In this document: positions 13,500 to 26,470 of the stretch, piece by piece | Position numbering within the stretch: position 1 is the stretch's first letter | Layout of the letters: each line of letters starts with the position of its first letter | Assembly: GCA_022316685.1 (NCBI GenBank) | Contig: JAKJHU010000014.1 | Coordinates: 7,036,001 to 7,100,000, forward strand | Length of the DNA: 64,000 nt | Direction of reading: 5' to 3' | Source of the DNA: Progne subis subis | Lineage: Eukaryota > Chordata > Aves > Passeriformes > Hirundinidae | The notes under the pieces: generated by a model | What the model was told of the DNA's origin: nothing | What the model saw: the letters and a program-made list of their open reading frames with translations, nothing else | The model's database searches: none | Translations under genes and position numbers: made by a program

Positions 13500-13990
13500 C
13501 AGATGATCTCTGATCATGTGCAATGTTAAGGTTTCGTATTAAATCTTCAAAAAAATCGCATGCAGGGTCATACCTTAGTAAGAATTCTGAGAATCTTAAA
13601 GAGAAATTTTAAAAGCTACTGATAACAATAACTATTGACAACCAGCGCAATTCACTGCGTATTTGTTTACAGTTTTGTATGTATATGTGAACTTCCAACC
13701 TCATTAATCGGCCTTAGTGACATGAATAACCAAGGGCATGATTTATAATGATTCGTCAGCTGGTATTAGATTATAAAAGATTTAATTATTTTTTCATTAG
13801 CCACAGTTAATGATGGGCTTGTTAAGCATCTTGAGGTGAAGCCAAGAGATATTAGCTGTGTTAAGGACCAGTTTCAAGAAAATTACTCCTTTTATAATCC
13901 CTAAAATGAGTTGTATTGTTATTTTCCCCTTTCAGAAAACTGGTTTAAACTGTACAGATATATTGAAATCTATACAGAAGACAAACTTTG
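13500..13990. promoter_or_regulatory. Candidate conserved non-coding element (enhancer-like)
   Basis: Complex, repeat-free AT-rich sequence with TTTAATTATT, CATTAGCCACAGTTAATGA, CCTCATTAATCGG and GATTTATAATGATTCG. These are clustered homeodomain-like cores. No coding potential. The call rests on composition alone. Confidence 0.3.
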
Positions 13991-16900
13991 AGGCAAAGTG
14001 ATCATGCAATAACAATTACTGACGATTTTTCCCACCAATTAAAATGAGACCAAACCTCTTGAGGATACTTAAAAATCAACACATTGGTTTATCATGTAGC
14101 AAAGAACTGAACTAGAGTGAGTGTCTGTTTGCAGGAATTCACTGCCACAGGACTTCTGCCTCTTGTATCAACTGTTTATCTAATGTAAAGATAAATTAGG
14201 GGTGGAAAATTTATTTGAAAACATAATTTGATTGAAAAATTCCTTTTTTTCTGCTCTGTGGCTTGTGCTGGCTGGGAGGGCTGAGCATGGCAGTGGTCGT
14301 TGGGGAAGGATCCATGACTTAGAACCTGCAGAATAAGAGATACCTGTGAGTAATCAACGTGGAAAAACGTGGGGAGGGGAAAAAATGGAAATTTAAATTA
14401 TTTTCCTAGCAAGCTTTCTTTTGAATTCCAGAAAGAGGGAATACATTAAAAATGAAACGAAAATCTTAAAAATAAATGTCTAAACATAGAATGCCACAGG
14501 GTGAATAGTCTTAAAGCTTATTTTAAACAGGTGGGAGGACCAGGCCTATGGAAATCACTGGGAAACGTGCACAGAAACTTGAACATCTTTGAACAGGAGC
14601 TCAGAAACCTCAATTTTAGCCTCAATTTTAGCAACCCTTGACCAGAATCGACGTTTGATAGGAATTTATTTAACTGCTGCAAACAGCTATATGAGGGCAC
14701 TGGGGTATGGCTCTTGAAATCACCACCTTTGAGTTATTCTGAAATGATTAATTACATTTCACCATCTCCCCTTTGATTTTTTTTTCCTTTTTTTTCTGAG
14801 CTAACAAAATCCATGCATCAACACTTGGCCAATACAAACACATGATGAGTGTAAATTATAAGGCACTAAGCAGATGAGTGGAAAGTGCAGCGTTTGCTCC
14901 GCACAGCACACAGGTACCTGGGCACATGTGAGTGAGTGGAAGGAGCTGAGGGTGGGGTGCACAAATCACCTTGACCCTGGCCTGTGTCCCCAGCTCTGTG
15001 CTCGATGACACAGCCTCAATAAACCCTCCTTTACCTCAGGACTCTGCAGGAGTGGAGGTGTTGCTGAAACTCTGCAGGATTAGAGCAAACTCTTGGCGAC
15101 CTGTCTCATGAAAAATTACGGGGTTTTACTGCTCCTGTTAGCAGCAGTGGGTGTCTATCATTTGTTAATCAGTCTTTACTGAATACTACAGCGGAGAGGG
15201 AGAAATTGCAGATTTCACAGCTAAAAATAGGGGGGGGGAATGTAGATGGATCCTCCTGGGTCTGTACGGAGCTCTCACAGACCTGGAAAGGGAATGTAGG
15301 ACACACCACCTCTGCAAAAGCAGCAGATCTTCACCCTCCATGCATCCCCCCCAAATTTCCCTGCACCCCACATGGCCCAGCAGGGAGTTCTTCTGGTGCA
15401 GACGAGTAAATTCCAACAACTCTGGCTGCTGCAAAGAGACATTGCTGAAGCTCTGGTGGAAACAAATCCCAGCTGGTTCTAATGAAGTGGTGCTCTGTCC
15501 AGCAGCGCCGGGCAGGAGCTGTGCCATTCCCTGTGTGTCCGTTCAGGGAACAGAAGGATGCTACATGACAGCTTAGGACTTAGTGGATTGCACAGATGTC
15601 AGACACAAACTAGTACAATGTCCTCGGGGAGGGGGAAATCATTTTACGACCTATAAACCACAGTAAAGAGCAGAATCAGAGGCCGTTGAGGATGAAGATG
15701 GAGAAAACGTGCACTGCTGAACTCCCGGCCTAACGTGCTGTCTGCAGATTCCGAAGCGGAGGACTAAATTTAGCAGCCCTGCCAAAACTGACAGCGAGGA
15801 GATTTGGAAACACATCCTCCAGTGCTGGGGATGTGTTTGGCGCTGTCCCTCGCACAGGACCCATCAGCTGCTGTGCCCAGGGCCCCTGCTGGGGACAGGG
15901 CCACGGCCAGCACTTCCCAGAACGTGTCAGGGCAGTGAGGGACGGGAGGAAAAATCCCAGGAGCTGCAGCAGCGCGCTGCTGTGGGGATTTGTCACGGCG
16001 ACACCGGCGGTACGGAGAGTCCTGCATGGTAATGATTGGTTTACAATAAAAATTACTTCAAATGCTGGATCAGAAAAAGGATGGTTCAGTCCATCAAATC
16101 GATGTCAGCTGCAAATTAGGCTGCCCATCCCTAGGCAATGGAGAACATAATTGGCTTTGTCCGTGGCTGGGTTTATTTTTATCTGTTCTGTTAAAGTCAG
16201 GCTTTTGCCTCACTCGCACTGGCACAAACAGAGGAAAAAGGCCTTGGTGCAGAAAGGATTTTTTTGCTCCTTCCACCAGCAATAAATGGGCAAGTTACCT
16301 TTGGGTTGCTAAAATTAGCCAGGGATTCTTTGAGGGACTACTTTGTGTCCGAGCCGGGTTACCTGCACGGGAGAAAGTAGGAACAAATGGTATTCTGGTG
16401 AGAAGGAATGGACTTCCAGGAGCTTAGACTGAAACCACCTTCCAAACCAAGCAGCCAGGGCTCTAATCCAGCCCGCAGGGGTTGGAGGAGGTGGGAACCT
16501 TCCCCAGGCCTGTGAGAATCACAGTGACTCCAGAACCTGCTATGATTTCCTGCAGACAGGATGGAAATGCGCACACCTCCCGCCTCCCTTCCCGGGGCTG
16601 CTCATCCCCACACCGCCAGGCGTTCCTCCCGAAAGTGCCAATGTCAGACGGGACTGGAATAACCACCAGCACACTTCCCTGGGACTGGGTGAGGAGCTCA
16701 CAGACCTCACTATTCCCAAAGTGCCAGGGATTGTGGCTTTCGCTGCTGGGAACGCCTGTGCCACAGGCTGGGAGTGGAAGGAGCCTCCATCCCAGGCACG
16801 ACTGCCAGACAGCCGAGACTTTCCAGCTCTCCCTCAAATTCCTGTCTCCGTCTATAAATTCCAAATATCCCCCTCTGCTCCCCTCCCTGTGCACAAATTG

Positions 16901-17548
16901 AAGACCATGCCCCTCCCTGGGTGGCAGAGCTTTGTTAACACATTTCCCTGACACTGCAGGGTACAGACAGACTCTGAAAGGGAGAAAATCCACTGAAAAA
17001 ATAAATATAGCTGACTAAGTAGGAGGGGGAACAATGTCTGTCATCTTAACCTGTCTGTCATCCTAACCCAGAGAATTCTCTGCTCTACTTACTGGGCTCT
17101 GCCTTTATCCCCCTCCGACTTTAGGGCATTTGAGCAGCACCTGGGTACCTGGGAAATCCTCTGCTGTGCTAAAGGCTTGTGAGAAATAAGGGAATGCAGG
17201 CAGAGGGAAGGTTTAGCTCAATTTCGTGATGCACCAAGCACAGAAGATCTGTGAGTAACTCATAGGATTATGCTCATCAGCAAAGGCCAGCAATTCAGAG
17301 AGACAACAAACTGGAGACCTCTATAAGGTAAAAATGGCTGGAAAGAATTAATAATAATTTACTGTCCACCTGCTCCTCTAGGTTTGTGTCCCATCCTCTC
17401 CTTGCTGCATGTGCATGGACGACAGAAATTATGGCACTGCTGGGAGCTGCTGCAACTTGAAGCATGAAGCAAAGAATTAAAATAAAAGTGCTTAAATAAA
17501 TGCATAAAATAATGATCAAAGCTTACCAGGAGCTAGTGAAAGGCAACA

Positions 17549-17621
17549 TTGTTGTTATTGTAATTACTGTTGTTGTAGTTGTTGTTCTTGGTGGTGGTGG
17601 TGATGATGATTGTTGTTGTTA

Positions 17622-17654
<33 letters not shown>
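17549..17654. repeat. Compound trinucleotide repeat (GTT)n (GGT)n (GAT)n (ATT)n
   Basis: Successive blocks of related triplets end in a 12-plus copy ATT run. It lies 120 bp before the 47-bp minisatellite. Confidence 0.9.
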
Positions 17655-17774
17655 GGTAGGTGAAAATCACACAGAGCAAGAGCTTTGCATCTCATCCTGG
17701 GCTGGGAGGCAGCTCTGTCACTACACCTGGAGCCTCAATTCCTCCTCAAAATAACGAAATAATTCTGGCACACC

Positions 17775-18009
17775 AAAAATCCCTCCCTAAGCTCAGTGAA
17801 GGCAGCACCCTGAGGTACCCCAAAAATCCCTCGCTAAGCTCAGTGAAGGCAGCACGCTGAGGTACCCCAGAAACCCCTCCCTAAGCTCAGTGAAGGCAGC
17901 ACCCTGAGGTACCCCAAAAACCCCTCCCTAAGCTCAGTGAAGGCAGCACCCTGAGGTACCCCAAAAACCCCTCGCTAAGCTCAGTGAAGGCAGCACCCTG
18001 AGGTACCCC
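17775..18009. repeat. 47-bp minisatellite, five copies
   Basis: Five head-to-tail copies start at 17775, 17822, 17869, 17916 and 17963. Each reads AAAAATCCCTCCCTAAGCTC, AGTGAAGGCAGCACCCTGAG, GTACCCC with one to four substitutions. The high identity suggests recent expansion. Confidence 0.95.
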
Positions 18010-21000
18010 AGGCGGGGAGCTCTGTGCTCAGGGCTGCTGCAGAAGGGCTCGGGGTGGGTTTGCCCTGCTAAGGCCCGCACGTGATTCTGCCTTTGGGTTG
18101 TCAGCGAAAGTCCTGCGGATTACTGTCCCCTGAATATCTCCCTAAGCAGCTCTAATGCCCTCAGATGTGCTTGCTGTAGCTCACTGGGAAGGCTGCACGA
18201 GACAAAAACGTTAATTATTAGCGCAAAAATAGAATTTCTTCTTGCGATTACCGTGCGCCGCTCCGCTTGGGAGGCGCCGGTGAGAACTTCACTCGTTCTA
18301 AAGTCAGGAAAGAAATTCAGAACGTGACCCTGCTCAAAGCTGCAGGAAGAAAACCAGGAGCGAAGGATTTTTCCCTTCCTCTGTAGCTGAATCCAGCTGG
18401 CCTCCTTCTACCCCGCCTTGCAGTCATTTACAGGCATGCAAACGGAGGGAAAGAAGAAATGGTGCTGTTTGCATCTGCACTGCTGCACACCAAAAAGTCG
18501 GACAGCACCTCCATCATCGCAGGTTTGCAGCAGCTCGGCCTTTCTGCTGCTTTCCTTGATCCAGCTCAACACTACAACATGCTTTAGTGGGATATTTAAA
18601 AGAATCAGCCTCCACCTGGGCGATCCTGGTGTCTCTTTGACAACCCGAAAGCTTTAACATCTACAGGGTTTTCAGGATGAAGAAGACCAAGGAGAGGTGG
18701 GAATGGAGCCCTGGCAGGGAGTTCCAGAGGGCCTCATCTCCCTGGGGTATTTAAGAAAATTGTTCAAGTTTGAGGGACTCTTCATGGCCTTTATGTAAGG
18801 CCGGCCACAAATGGAATGGATTCTCCCCAAAAAAGCTATTGCTTAAATGGCAAAATAAAAAATTACATTTTGAACAGCATAATCTCACAACTTAACAATG
18901 CTGTCTTTAAATATGAAATAAGCAAGAAAAAAAGATTTTGCACTAAATCCCACCTAAAGTCCACAAGAAGTTGCTGAAGCACGGAGCTGGTTTAGCAGAT
19001 GGGGTGCAACGCGAAAATCAGTTAGGGGATTATTTGGGGCAAATATCAAATATTGGATCTGCCTCTATGGCTTCTTCAAAAAAACAATGAAAATGGCCTG
19101 TTCAAATCAGTAACCTTTAGGAGAACTACACTAAGGACTAGGCTGAATTTATTAGGCCCTGGCATGGAGTTGTAGGTATGAAGAGGGACAATCACAGGTG
19201 GATTCATACACTCTGGTCACTGCTTGGAAGCTTTTCTGTGTAAAGTTTTTGTTTCTCCGTTACCCTGCATAGGGGGAACCCTTGGCCTTCCCACTGTGTA
19301 AATTATTATTATTATTAATCCTTATGTTAGAATATCTCCACCTTCAGAACAACCTCTGTGGCAAAGTGCAGAAGCTTGCTGGGAGGTGAAAACAGCTGCT
19401 GTAAACCTATTTTCATAGATTTTTTTTTTTTTTTTTTTTTTCCTTCCTAAAAGAGTTAACACAACAAAACACAATTAGCCTTGAGTTGTCCTGGATTTGT
19501 TGGGTATTTACCTTGAAACATCACCTTGGCTGCACCCTTTGCAGTGGCACCATTTCACCCTCAGTATCGCTCAGCAAGGAGGGAAGGGCAAATCAGACAG
19601 CACCAGCTCAAAAATACGCTCAGAATTTAGCAGCCTGATTGCTGCTGACCACCCAGAAGACAGGTGTGACACGTATTTATGGGCTTGATTTTCAACCAAT
19701 ATCCGCTCATTTCATTTATGAGCCCATTACATGTTTTATTCTGACACTTCCACCACGGTGTTCCCGCAGCCTTCTGCCCATAAACTGGCTCACAGTGGGA
19801 CGTGGAGCTTATTATTTGGTGTGTAGGCAGCGAGCACCTCACAAGCTGATGAACTATGGACAAATTATTCATTGGATTTTAAGCCCAGTTAAATCAACAC
19901 CTAAAAGGGAGCCTCGCTCGCACTCCCTGGAACTGCAAACATTTGATACCACGGAAGTGGAGAGGAAATTGTAACGGATTTTACATTCCAACATTACACT
20001 CGTGCCTAAGATTTCATCTCTATTCAGGAATCCCAATGCTCAGAGCTTGTTGTGAATCTGCTTATCCGAGATTTTTTTTCCCCAAAGTTCTGGTTTCTGG
20101 AGGTGACTTCCCAAGGAGCTGGAATTTCCCAGCTATCCGGCCAGAGAGAGATGGGCGCTGCAAAAAGAGAGAAAATGAACGGAAAATAAAAACCCTACAC
20201 ACAAGAACTTTGGAAAATTGAAGATGTACAAAAATGTTCCAAGAACGCAGGTGTGCAGGCACGTGGGTGTTTGTGTATCCATATATCCATGTCTATATTC
20301 CAGGATATAGACAATTCCACAGATTCAGGGCCTGGATATAAAACGCCCGGAACATGACTTAGCCATGTCGATCTAGAAACCTTCAATTCTTTCATGTTAC
20401 ATTTTTTATGTCATTGCTTCTTCTATTGGAATCTGGTTCCAAATCTGCTCTTTACTGGATTTTTCTCCTGTGTTTACTGACAAAATATTTATTTTAAGGA
20501 GTGTAGTACATGGTCACGAACAATTTGTCCCTGAACATGAACAGCCACAGGATTGTGGGGCTGTGACCTCCTTAGTCAGTCTCTGCCTTCCTCTCCATCA
20601 CAAACATCTTTCTAATATTTGATATCAATCTTTCTAGTTCAAAATTAAGACAAATTTCTTGTTCTGTTTCTGATGTTATTTGCAGAGAGCAAAGTGTTCC
20701 CTTTTTTTCCCAAGGTATTTTTGTATAATTCAAAAGTACTGTCATGTTCCTTCCACTCTTCCATTCAGAATTATCCTAATTTACTCTTTCCTGGATGAGT
20801 CTGACTTCCTAGACCTCTGATTCTCTTTGTACATCCACACATAATGACTCCCTGGATGCAGTGCCCAAAAATGGTAGTTCCCAAAGTTCCTGGTGAAAGA
20901 AATTCGGTCTTTCCAAAAATTGCCAAAAGCCTCAGAACTTGAAAAAGAAAACCAGAAATCTTCCTCTTCAACAAAATTATATGAGAGAAGGAAACAGGGA

Positions 21001-21607
21001 ACTCCTGCATGTAAAGCAGCCACGATATTTGATTTCTGATGGCAATTTCCAGAAGGGTTCCTGGCTGGTGGGAAAGAGGGAGAGAAGTTCTCTTCCAGAG
21101 GTCACTTTGAGCTGGAGGCTGAGGAGGACACTCAGCTCATTCTGGCTCTCACCATTTCATAATTTTAGCATAAGAAAAATGATATCTGAAGTGCCTGCTA
21201 ATGAGTTAATGGACCACGCACTGGAAACCCGAGTATCGCAGCATTTGGTGTTACCAGAGACCCACAAACTGAGGCCCCAAATCTCTTTGGCCATTTTTAC
21301 AGAGGTGCATTAGTCCACAGCTTCCATTAGGGATAAGTGAAATGGGAGTGAGTCAGCTCATCTTGAACCTCACAGCTGAGCCCATTTCAGATGAAAGATC
21401 ACCTCTGATTCCCAGCTTGGGGCTGCTGTAAAACTTCTGTGACTGGGAGCAAAACCAAAACTGGGGCAAGACTTGCAAGAGCAGAGCAGACATCACTGTC
21501 ACCATGCCCTCCATGACCGGCGAACTCCTTTTTCTATAGATTAAAATGACTTCATCTCACTGCCTCTGAACACCCAGCACTGTCTCCATGTCCTAGCTGT
21601 CCTCAAC

Positions 21608-22070
21608 GAGGAATCATGGAATCACAGAATGGTTTGGGTTGGAAGGGACCTTAACTCCCATCCAGTTCCACCCCTGCCATGGCAGGGACATCTTCCACTG
21701 TCCCAGGCTGCTCCAAGCCCTGTCCAACCTGTCCTTGGGCACTGCCAGGGATCCACAGCTTCTCTGGGCACCCTGTGCCAGGGCTCATCACCCTCAAAGG
21801 GAAGAATTCCTTCCCAAAATCCCATCTAACCCTTCCCCGTGTCAGTGGGAAGCCATTCCCTGTGTCCTGTCCCTCCAACCCTTGTGAATTGTCTCTCTCC
21901 ATCTTTCCTGCAGCTCCTCCAGGCCACCATGAGGTCACCCCAAAGCTTCTCCTCTCCAGGTGAACTCTCAAGCTCTCCCAGCCCTTCCTCCCAGCAGAGT
22001 TGCTCCATCCCTCTGCTCATCCTGGTGCCTCCTCTGGGCTGTGCAAGGAGTGGTGCTGCCAGGGATCTTA
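21608..22070 (-). mobile_element. CR1 LINE 3' end, reverse orientation, longest copy in the window
   Basis: Begins with the reversed CR1 tail (GAATCATGGAATCACAGAAT, then GGTTTGGGTTGGAAGGGACC) and continues through the characteristic CCCCTGCCATGGCAGGGACA, CAGGCTGCTCCAAGCCC and AGGGATCCACAGCTTCTCTG. It runs on into the part resembling CTCATCCTGGTGCCTCCTCT. At about 460 bp it is 5'-truncated like most avian CR1 copies. No reverse transcriptase domain is included. Open frames here are shadows of the element. Confidence 0.9.
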
Positions 22071-22854
22071 GGAAAAGGAGGAGAGAGGGAAGCGGAGAAG
22101 TAACAGCAGTAAACAGAAAATTCTGGCACCACTGGACCGAACGGAAGTGGCACCACTGACATCACTAAAAGTAGCTCAAGTCTGATCTGAAAAGCAATTT
22201 AGAATATGAGCTTTTCTTTCCAAATGAGCAGTAAGTGCCTTCCTTCACCCAGAATTCGGCGCTTTCTATTACATTTTAAATTGATTTGCTTTAGGGCCCA
22301 GTCCTGGGGAATTGCCCTAGCATGATCTCGTCTGGCTCGTGTTTCTAATTCTGGCAACCCTAAATCCAGATGCCCTGAAAATCCAGGCTGTTGCTTACAG
22401 CACATACTGGAGCCTAATCTCCATTTTTGTGTACCCAGGCAAAAGCCAGGAATTGGGATGTACAGAATATTAGCCCACAAGGTGAAAAGGAAAGGAAGCC
22501 AAAGGAGAAATTGCAGTAGAAAATGTCCACATGCAGAGCATGGAGGTGTCAAAACAAACCACAACCATCACTCCACATCAAGAACTCAAACAGTATTTTT
22601 GCATTATCTAAGGTTTTTCTCATGGGAACAACGAAGTTGCCATCTGAAGGCGTGTCCTGCCACCAGGGTCTGTGGGCAGTGGACAGAGAGATTCAGTAAA
22701 CACAGTCCCAGGTCTGTGCTCTTCCTTTGTGTGGTCCATGTTCAGCCTCATTTAGGACATTAAAAGCTCCCCTTGGGCTGCCAGGTGACAAGAAGCGTCT
22801 GTACTGGATAAAAAGGGTTGAAAAGGATGCAGCACGCTGTCGTGATGGAGAAAG

Positions 22855-23150
22855 GAGGTTGTGGACAGGTGGAGGACGGACTCTTCTCCCACGTACCAGG
22901 TGATAGAACAAGAAGAAACAGCTTTTAGTTGTGCCAGGAGAGGTTTAGCTCAGGGAATTACGGAAAATTTCTTCACCAAAAGGGTTGTCAAGTGCTGGAA
23001 GAGGCTGCTCAGGGAAGTGGTGGCATCACTATTCCTGGATCTGACTGAAAAATGTCTTGGTGTCCATTAGGGCCACAGTTTAGAGCTGGGTTAACGGTGG
23101 GACTCGATGGTCCTGGAGATCTTTTCCAGGCTAAGTGGTTCCATGACTCC
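22855..23150 (+). mobile_element. CR1 LINE 3'-region fragment
   Basis: Reads in CR1 sense: TCTTCTCCCACGTACCAGGT, TGCCAGGAGAGGTTTAGCTC, TTTCTTCACCAAAAGGGTTG, AGTGCTGGAAGAGGCTGCTC, then GGGACTCGATGGTCCTGGAG and a degenerate tail (GGTTCCATGACTCC). It belongs to a different subfamily from the 21.6-kb copy, to judge by the 'TTGTCAAGTGCTGGAA' version of the motif. Confidence 0.75.
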
Positions 23151-26100
23151 GGGATGTGGCTGCAGAGCTGCCTCTGTGAAGGATGGGAAGGGCTGGAGGA
23201 TGGCTCACAACTCTCAGTCGGGGTGGGAACACATCACCCTGAGGGCATTCTTTCACCTTGGATCCCTGCATGAAATTCCAGCTGCTGCCAGGGGAAGCTG
23301 TGCCTGCCCACCCATGGCTGTGAATCATCCCAGGAAAGGCCAAGGAGAAGCTCATATATAAGTGGAGTGTGGAGGTTTTTTGACACTGGCTATAAACAAA
23401 TATCAGCACATTTAGGGGGAAAAAAAAAAACAAACTCACTTTAAAGGGAGAAAAGAAGCTACAGATGAGTGTGGTTCACTAGAAAGAAATATCCAAGGCT
23501 GCTGAAACATTAGATAAAAAACCAGTCTTGAAATGTCAGGAATCAGTGAGGATAACAACTGTCAATTTCATCCAATAAAACCTCCCCTTTATTTTGCCTA
23601 CTTTTTTATTTTTAATAGCTATCCATTAAAAATGCTGCACTCACAATTTGCTGGCATTTGCTGTTCTGTTTTAAGGCTGTCTATTAATTGTTCACTCCTT
23701 TCCTTTTAATATTTACACATACCATCAAATGCTGGGCAAAATTTCTCTGCTGGAAAAAAAATCAAAATCCCATGAGTGTAAACCAATTATGAATAACTTG
23801 CTACTGAGGGCATGGCTGGGCTTTCTGTGCTGCTCCAGCATCCCATTGAGTTTCAAGTAGCTGAGGACACTTTTATATTAGAAATAATCCATGTTAATAA
23901 TGTGGTGCATTGTTATTTCTTAACTTCAGCAGAAAATAGCGCAATTGTCCTTAAAAAAAAAAAACAACAAAAACCCCCAAACAAAAACAACAGTGATGCC
24001 TTGATAAATGACTGATAATGAGGCGGCTAAGAAAAAAATTGTGGTCAGGAGCATCAGCTTGGCATAAGCTTCTCCAGCCTGGAGGATTCCAGCTGGAAAA
24101 GCCCAGTTTAAAATCCTTACACTTCCTTCATTCCATGTGCACTCACCAGCGCTTATGCAGCTCAAACAATCTGTGCCCACACTTCATACTGTGGTGTGGC
24201 AAATGCCAGCAGTGTACGGAAAACACAATCCAGCCTTCGGCAGAGCAGCCAGAACGGGATGAAGGGACCTCAGCAGCACCTGAGCCTTGGGCTGAGCTCT
24301 CCCAGCGCAACCAGGACCCTCTAGCAGTCAGGGAAAGCTCTGCAGCGGTTGGAGGGGGACAGGACAACCCTTGCATCCAGTTTGGGATCCTCTGTAGCAA
24401 GGCTGAGCTGTTGGTACAACAGCAAGAGAGGTCGTGGCCTCTGAAACACCACTGGGGCAGTGTGACAGGGATTTAGCAGAAATAGTCTCTTCCAGAGAAG
24501 GGCTAGAGGCTGAATTCCAGCTGATGATTATGTTTCTCTGTCTGTGTTTGATAAATTAATTAGGGAACAGAGAGGGAATAAGGAAAGTGAAGCTTCATAA
24601 ACTGCTTCACTCACTGCTGCACAGAGAAGACTCTCAATTCTGATTTTCCTTTATCAACATTTTCAAAAACACTAACATTTCTTCTTCTTCTTCTTAAACA
24701 TTTTCTAACATAGAATCCCAATAATATTTTAGCTTTTCAGCTGCCTAAAAATAAAAAGGGAGAGGGAAACCTCAGTATTGAAAAACAAGACACTGTGCAA
24801 TAATTTAGGAATCTCATGGGGACAAGGAGAGGGGTCATCAGAAGGAGGTTAAGCCGAGCTTTGAGCCCAGACTAAAGGCATGAGCAGACATCTGCCTCTT
24901 GCAGCCTCTGCAGCTGGGAGTGTTTCTGCCCAGGGCCACCCTGTGTGTGCTGGAGAGCTCAGCTCTGTGTTCTGCACAGCCCAGTGCTCTGGCCTTTCCT
25001 AAATTCCAGGATTTCCACGTTCCAATGAGGAGGCCCCCAAGGCAGGGAGAGCCATGGGATATTCCTTCTGAGCCCTGGGCCTCGCCCTGCTCCTGGAGCA
25101 TCTCTCTCTGGAGCTCTGGGCTGGGCTCTGGCCCCCAGGATATCCCACCAGGATCAAGGAGCAGCACATCCCACTGGGGTTTACAAAACCCCCTGCCACC
25201 CCGGGCTTCTCACAGCCTCTCCTGCCCCCAGAGCTGGCAGCTGGAGCCCATGTCTGACTGCCCAGCAGCGTTGGCCAGGCCTTTTGGGCAGAAATGCAGC
25301 TGGAGCTGCATCCCAACCGGCCCAGCACTCGGACCCAGCACCTCCAAACCAGTGCCGACCTTACCAAAGCACAGCGAGCCGGTGCGCGGCTCCCATTTGT
25401 AATAATTACAGCTGAGCTTCCCTCGGCCTCGCACTATTTATTGCTTTTGCCCTTGCCATGGATTGCTGGAGACAGAGAGACTATTAAAGCTCGGAATATT
25501 TCTTTCTGGACAGGCAGGGCGAGCTTTGGGAGAAAACTCCCTCTTTTCGTCTCCATCGTTGTCACTTCTGCTGGGAAGGGAAGGGAAGGGAAGGTTCCCA
25601 CTGCAGGCTGCCTGGAGCACTCCGTGCCTGCTGAGCACTGACTGCAGCGGGGGGAACGCTCCCCTCTGGTGGAAACAGAACCTTGTAAGGAAATTTCTGC
25701 AAGGTACAATGATTGCCCAAGCATCCACCTCTAAGCTGGGTCTCCCTCCCTTGTTCTCTCACAGGGCTGTCGGGGGGGAAAGGTGCATTTCAGCGATGAC
25801 AAGTGGGCTGGCAAGAGGCAGCAGAAGGGCACCTGCCAGCTCCCACCCCGCTGACAGCATCCCCACCGCTCCGGGATGGGCTTTGGCAAGGAGATAGCTC
25901 GCTTGCCAATAATAATAATTGTCATTAATAACCGAGTGACGTCCTAATCTGGGTTACATCAGCCGTACCCTTCGCTGGAGCTGCTGCCAGCCACACTCCC
26001 GCCGCTCCTGTCCCCAGCAGGGCGTGTGGAGCAGAGGCAGAGCCGGGAGCTGCTGTGGCTGGAGGGAGATGCAGGGGATGGCCCGCGGTGACTTCTGCCT

Positions 26101-26318
26101 CCTGACTGAGGGGACGAGGGGACACGGCCTGGACGAACCCCGGGACAGCCGCCACTCCGTGCGGATTTGAGTCTCCTCAGCCCTCCGGGGGGTATAAAGG
26201 ATGGAAAGGGAGGTGCGGGGCCATCCCCTTCTTCCTCCTCCCCCGGGGCATCCCGCGGGGCTGTCCCGTGTCGCAGCCGGGCAGGGGGCACAGGGGTGTC
26301 CGTGTGTCCCGGCGGGAT

Positions 26319-26358
26319 GTCCGTCCGTCCGTCCGTCCGTCCGTCCGTCCGTCCGTCC
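26319..26358. repeat. (GTCC)n microsatellite in the promoter island
   Basis: About ten perfect GTCC copies, keeping one CpG per unit, inside the CpG island. Confidence 0.95.
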
Positions 26359-26398
26359 CCGCAGCGCTCCCTGCTCCGCATTCCAGGGCCGGCCCCCC

Positions 26399-26470
26399 CT
26401 CCTCTCCCCTCCTCTCCCCTCCTCTCCCCTCCTCTCCCCTCCTCTCCCCTCCTCTCCCCTCCCCTCCCCT
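26399..26470. repeat. 10-bp pyrimidine repeat (CCTCTCCCCT)n
   Basis: Six perfect copies of CCTCTCCCCT plus partial copies. This is a pure homopyrimidine tract of about 70 bases, which could form triplex (H-DNA) structure. Confidence 0.95.

Larger units (their letters stand above)
5691..17548. other. Intergenic DNA, no gene seen
   Basis: Holds the inverted repeat at 6912, the two enhancer-like stretches, the 100-bp duplication at 12341, poly-T (9530) and poly-A (11078) runs and a GTTT tract. Open frames (the longest about 155 codons at 7236-7703, and 11482-11907 on the minus strand) have no recognisable domains. Confidence 0.6.
18010..26089. other. Intergenic DNA upstream of the SLITRK3 promoter island, no gene seen
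   Basis: Contains two CR1 copies (21.6 and 22.9 kb) and a gradual rise in GC from about 24.9 kb toward the island. A small CpG-containing patch lies at 18,020-18,290. The 167-codon frame at 24899-25402 is rich in Pro, Ser, Leu and Trp and its opposite strand is also open. That pattern is typical of GC-rich non-coding DNA. Confidence 0.6.

Noticed and set aside
18660..18830. Possible decayed interspersed element (ATGGAGCCCTGGCAGGGAG...)
   Set aside because: I could not match it confidently to a CR1 or LTR consensus.
24899..25402. 167-codon plus-strand frame upstream of the island
   Set aside because: No domain, the opposite strand is equally open, and there is no splice or conservation evidence.
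26193..26198. TATAAA motif at the start of the CpG island
   Set aside because: More than 1.8 kb upstream of the likely first exon, with no initiator or exon that I can link to it. Kept only as a possible alternative start.
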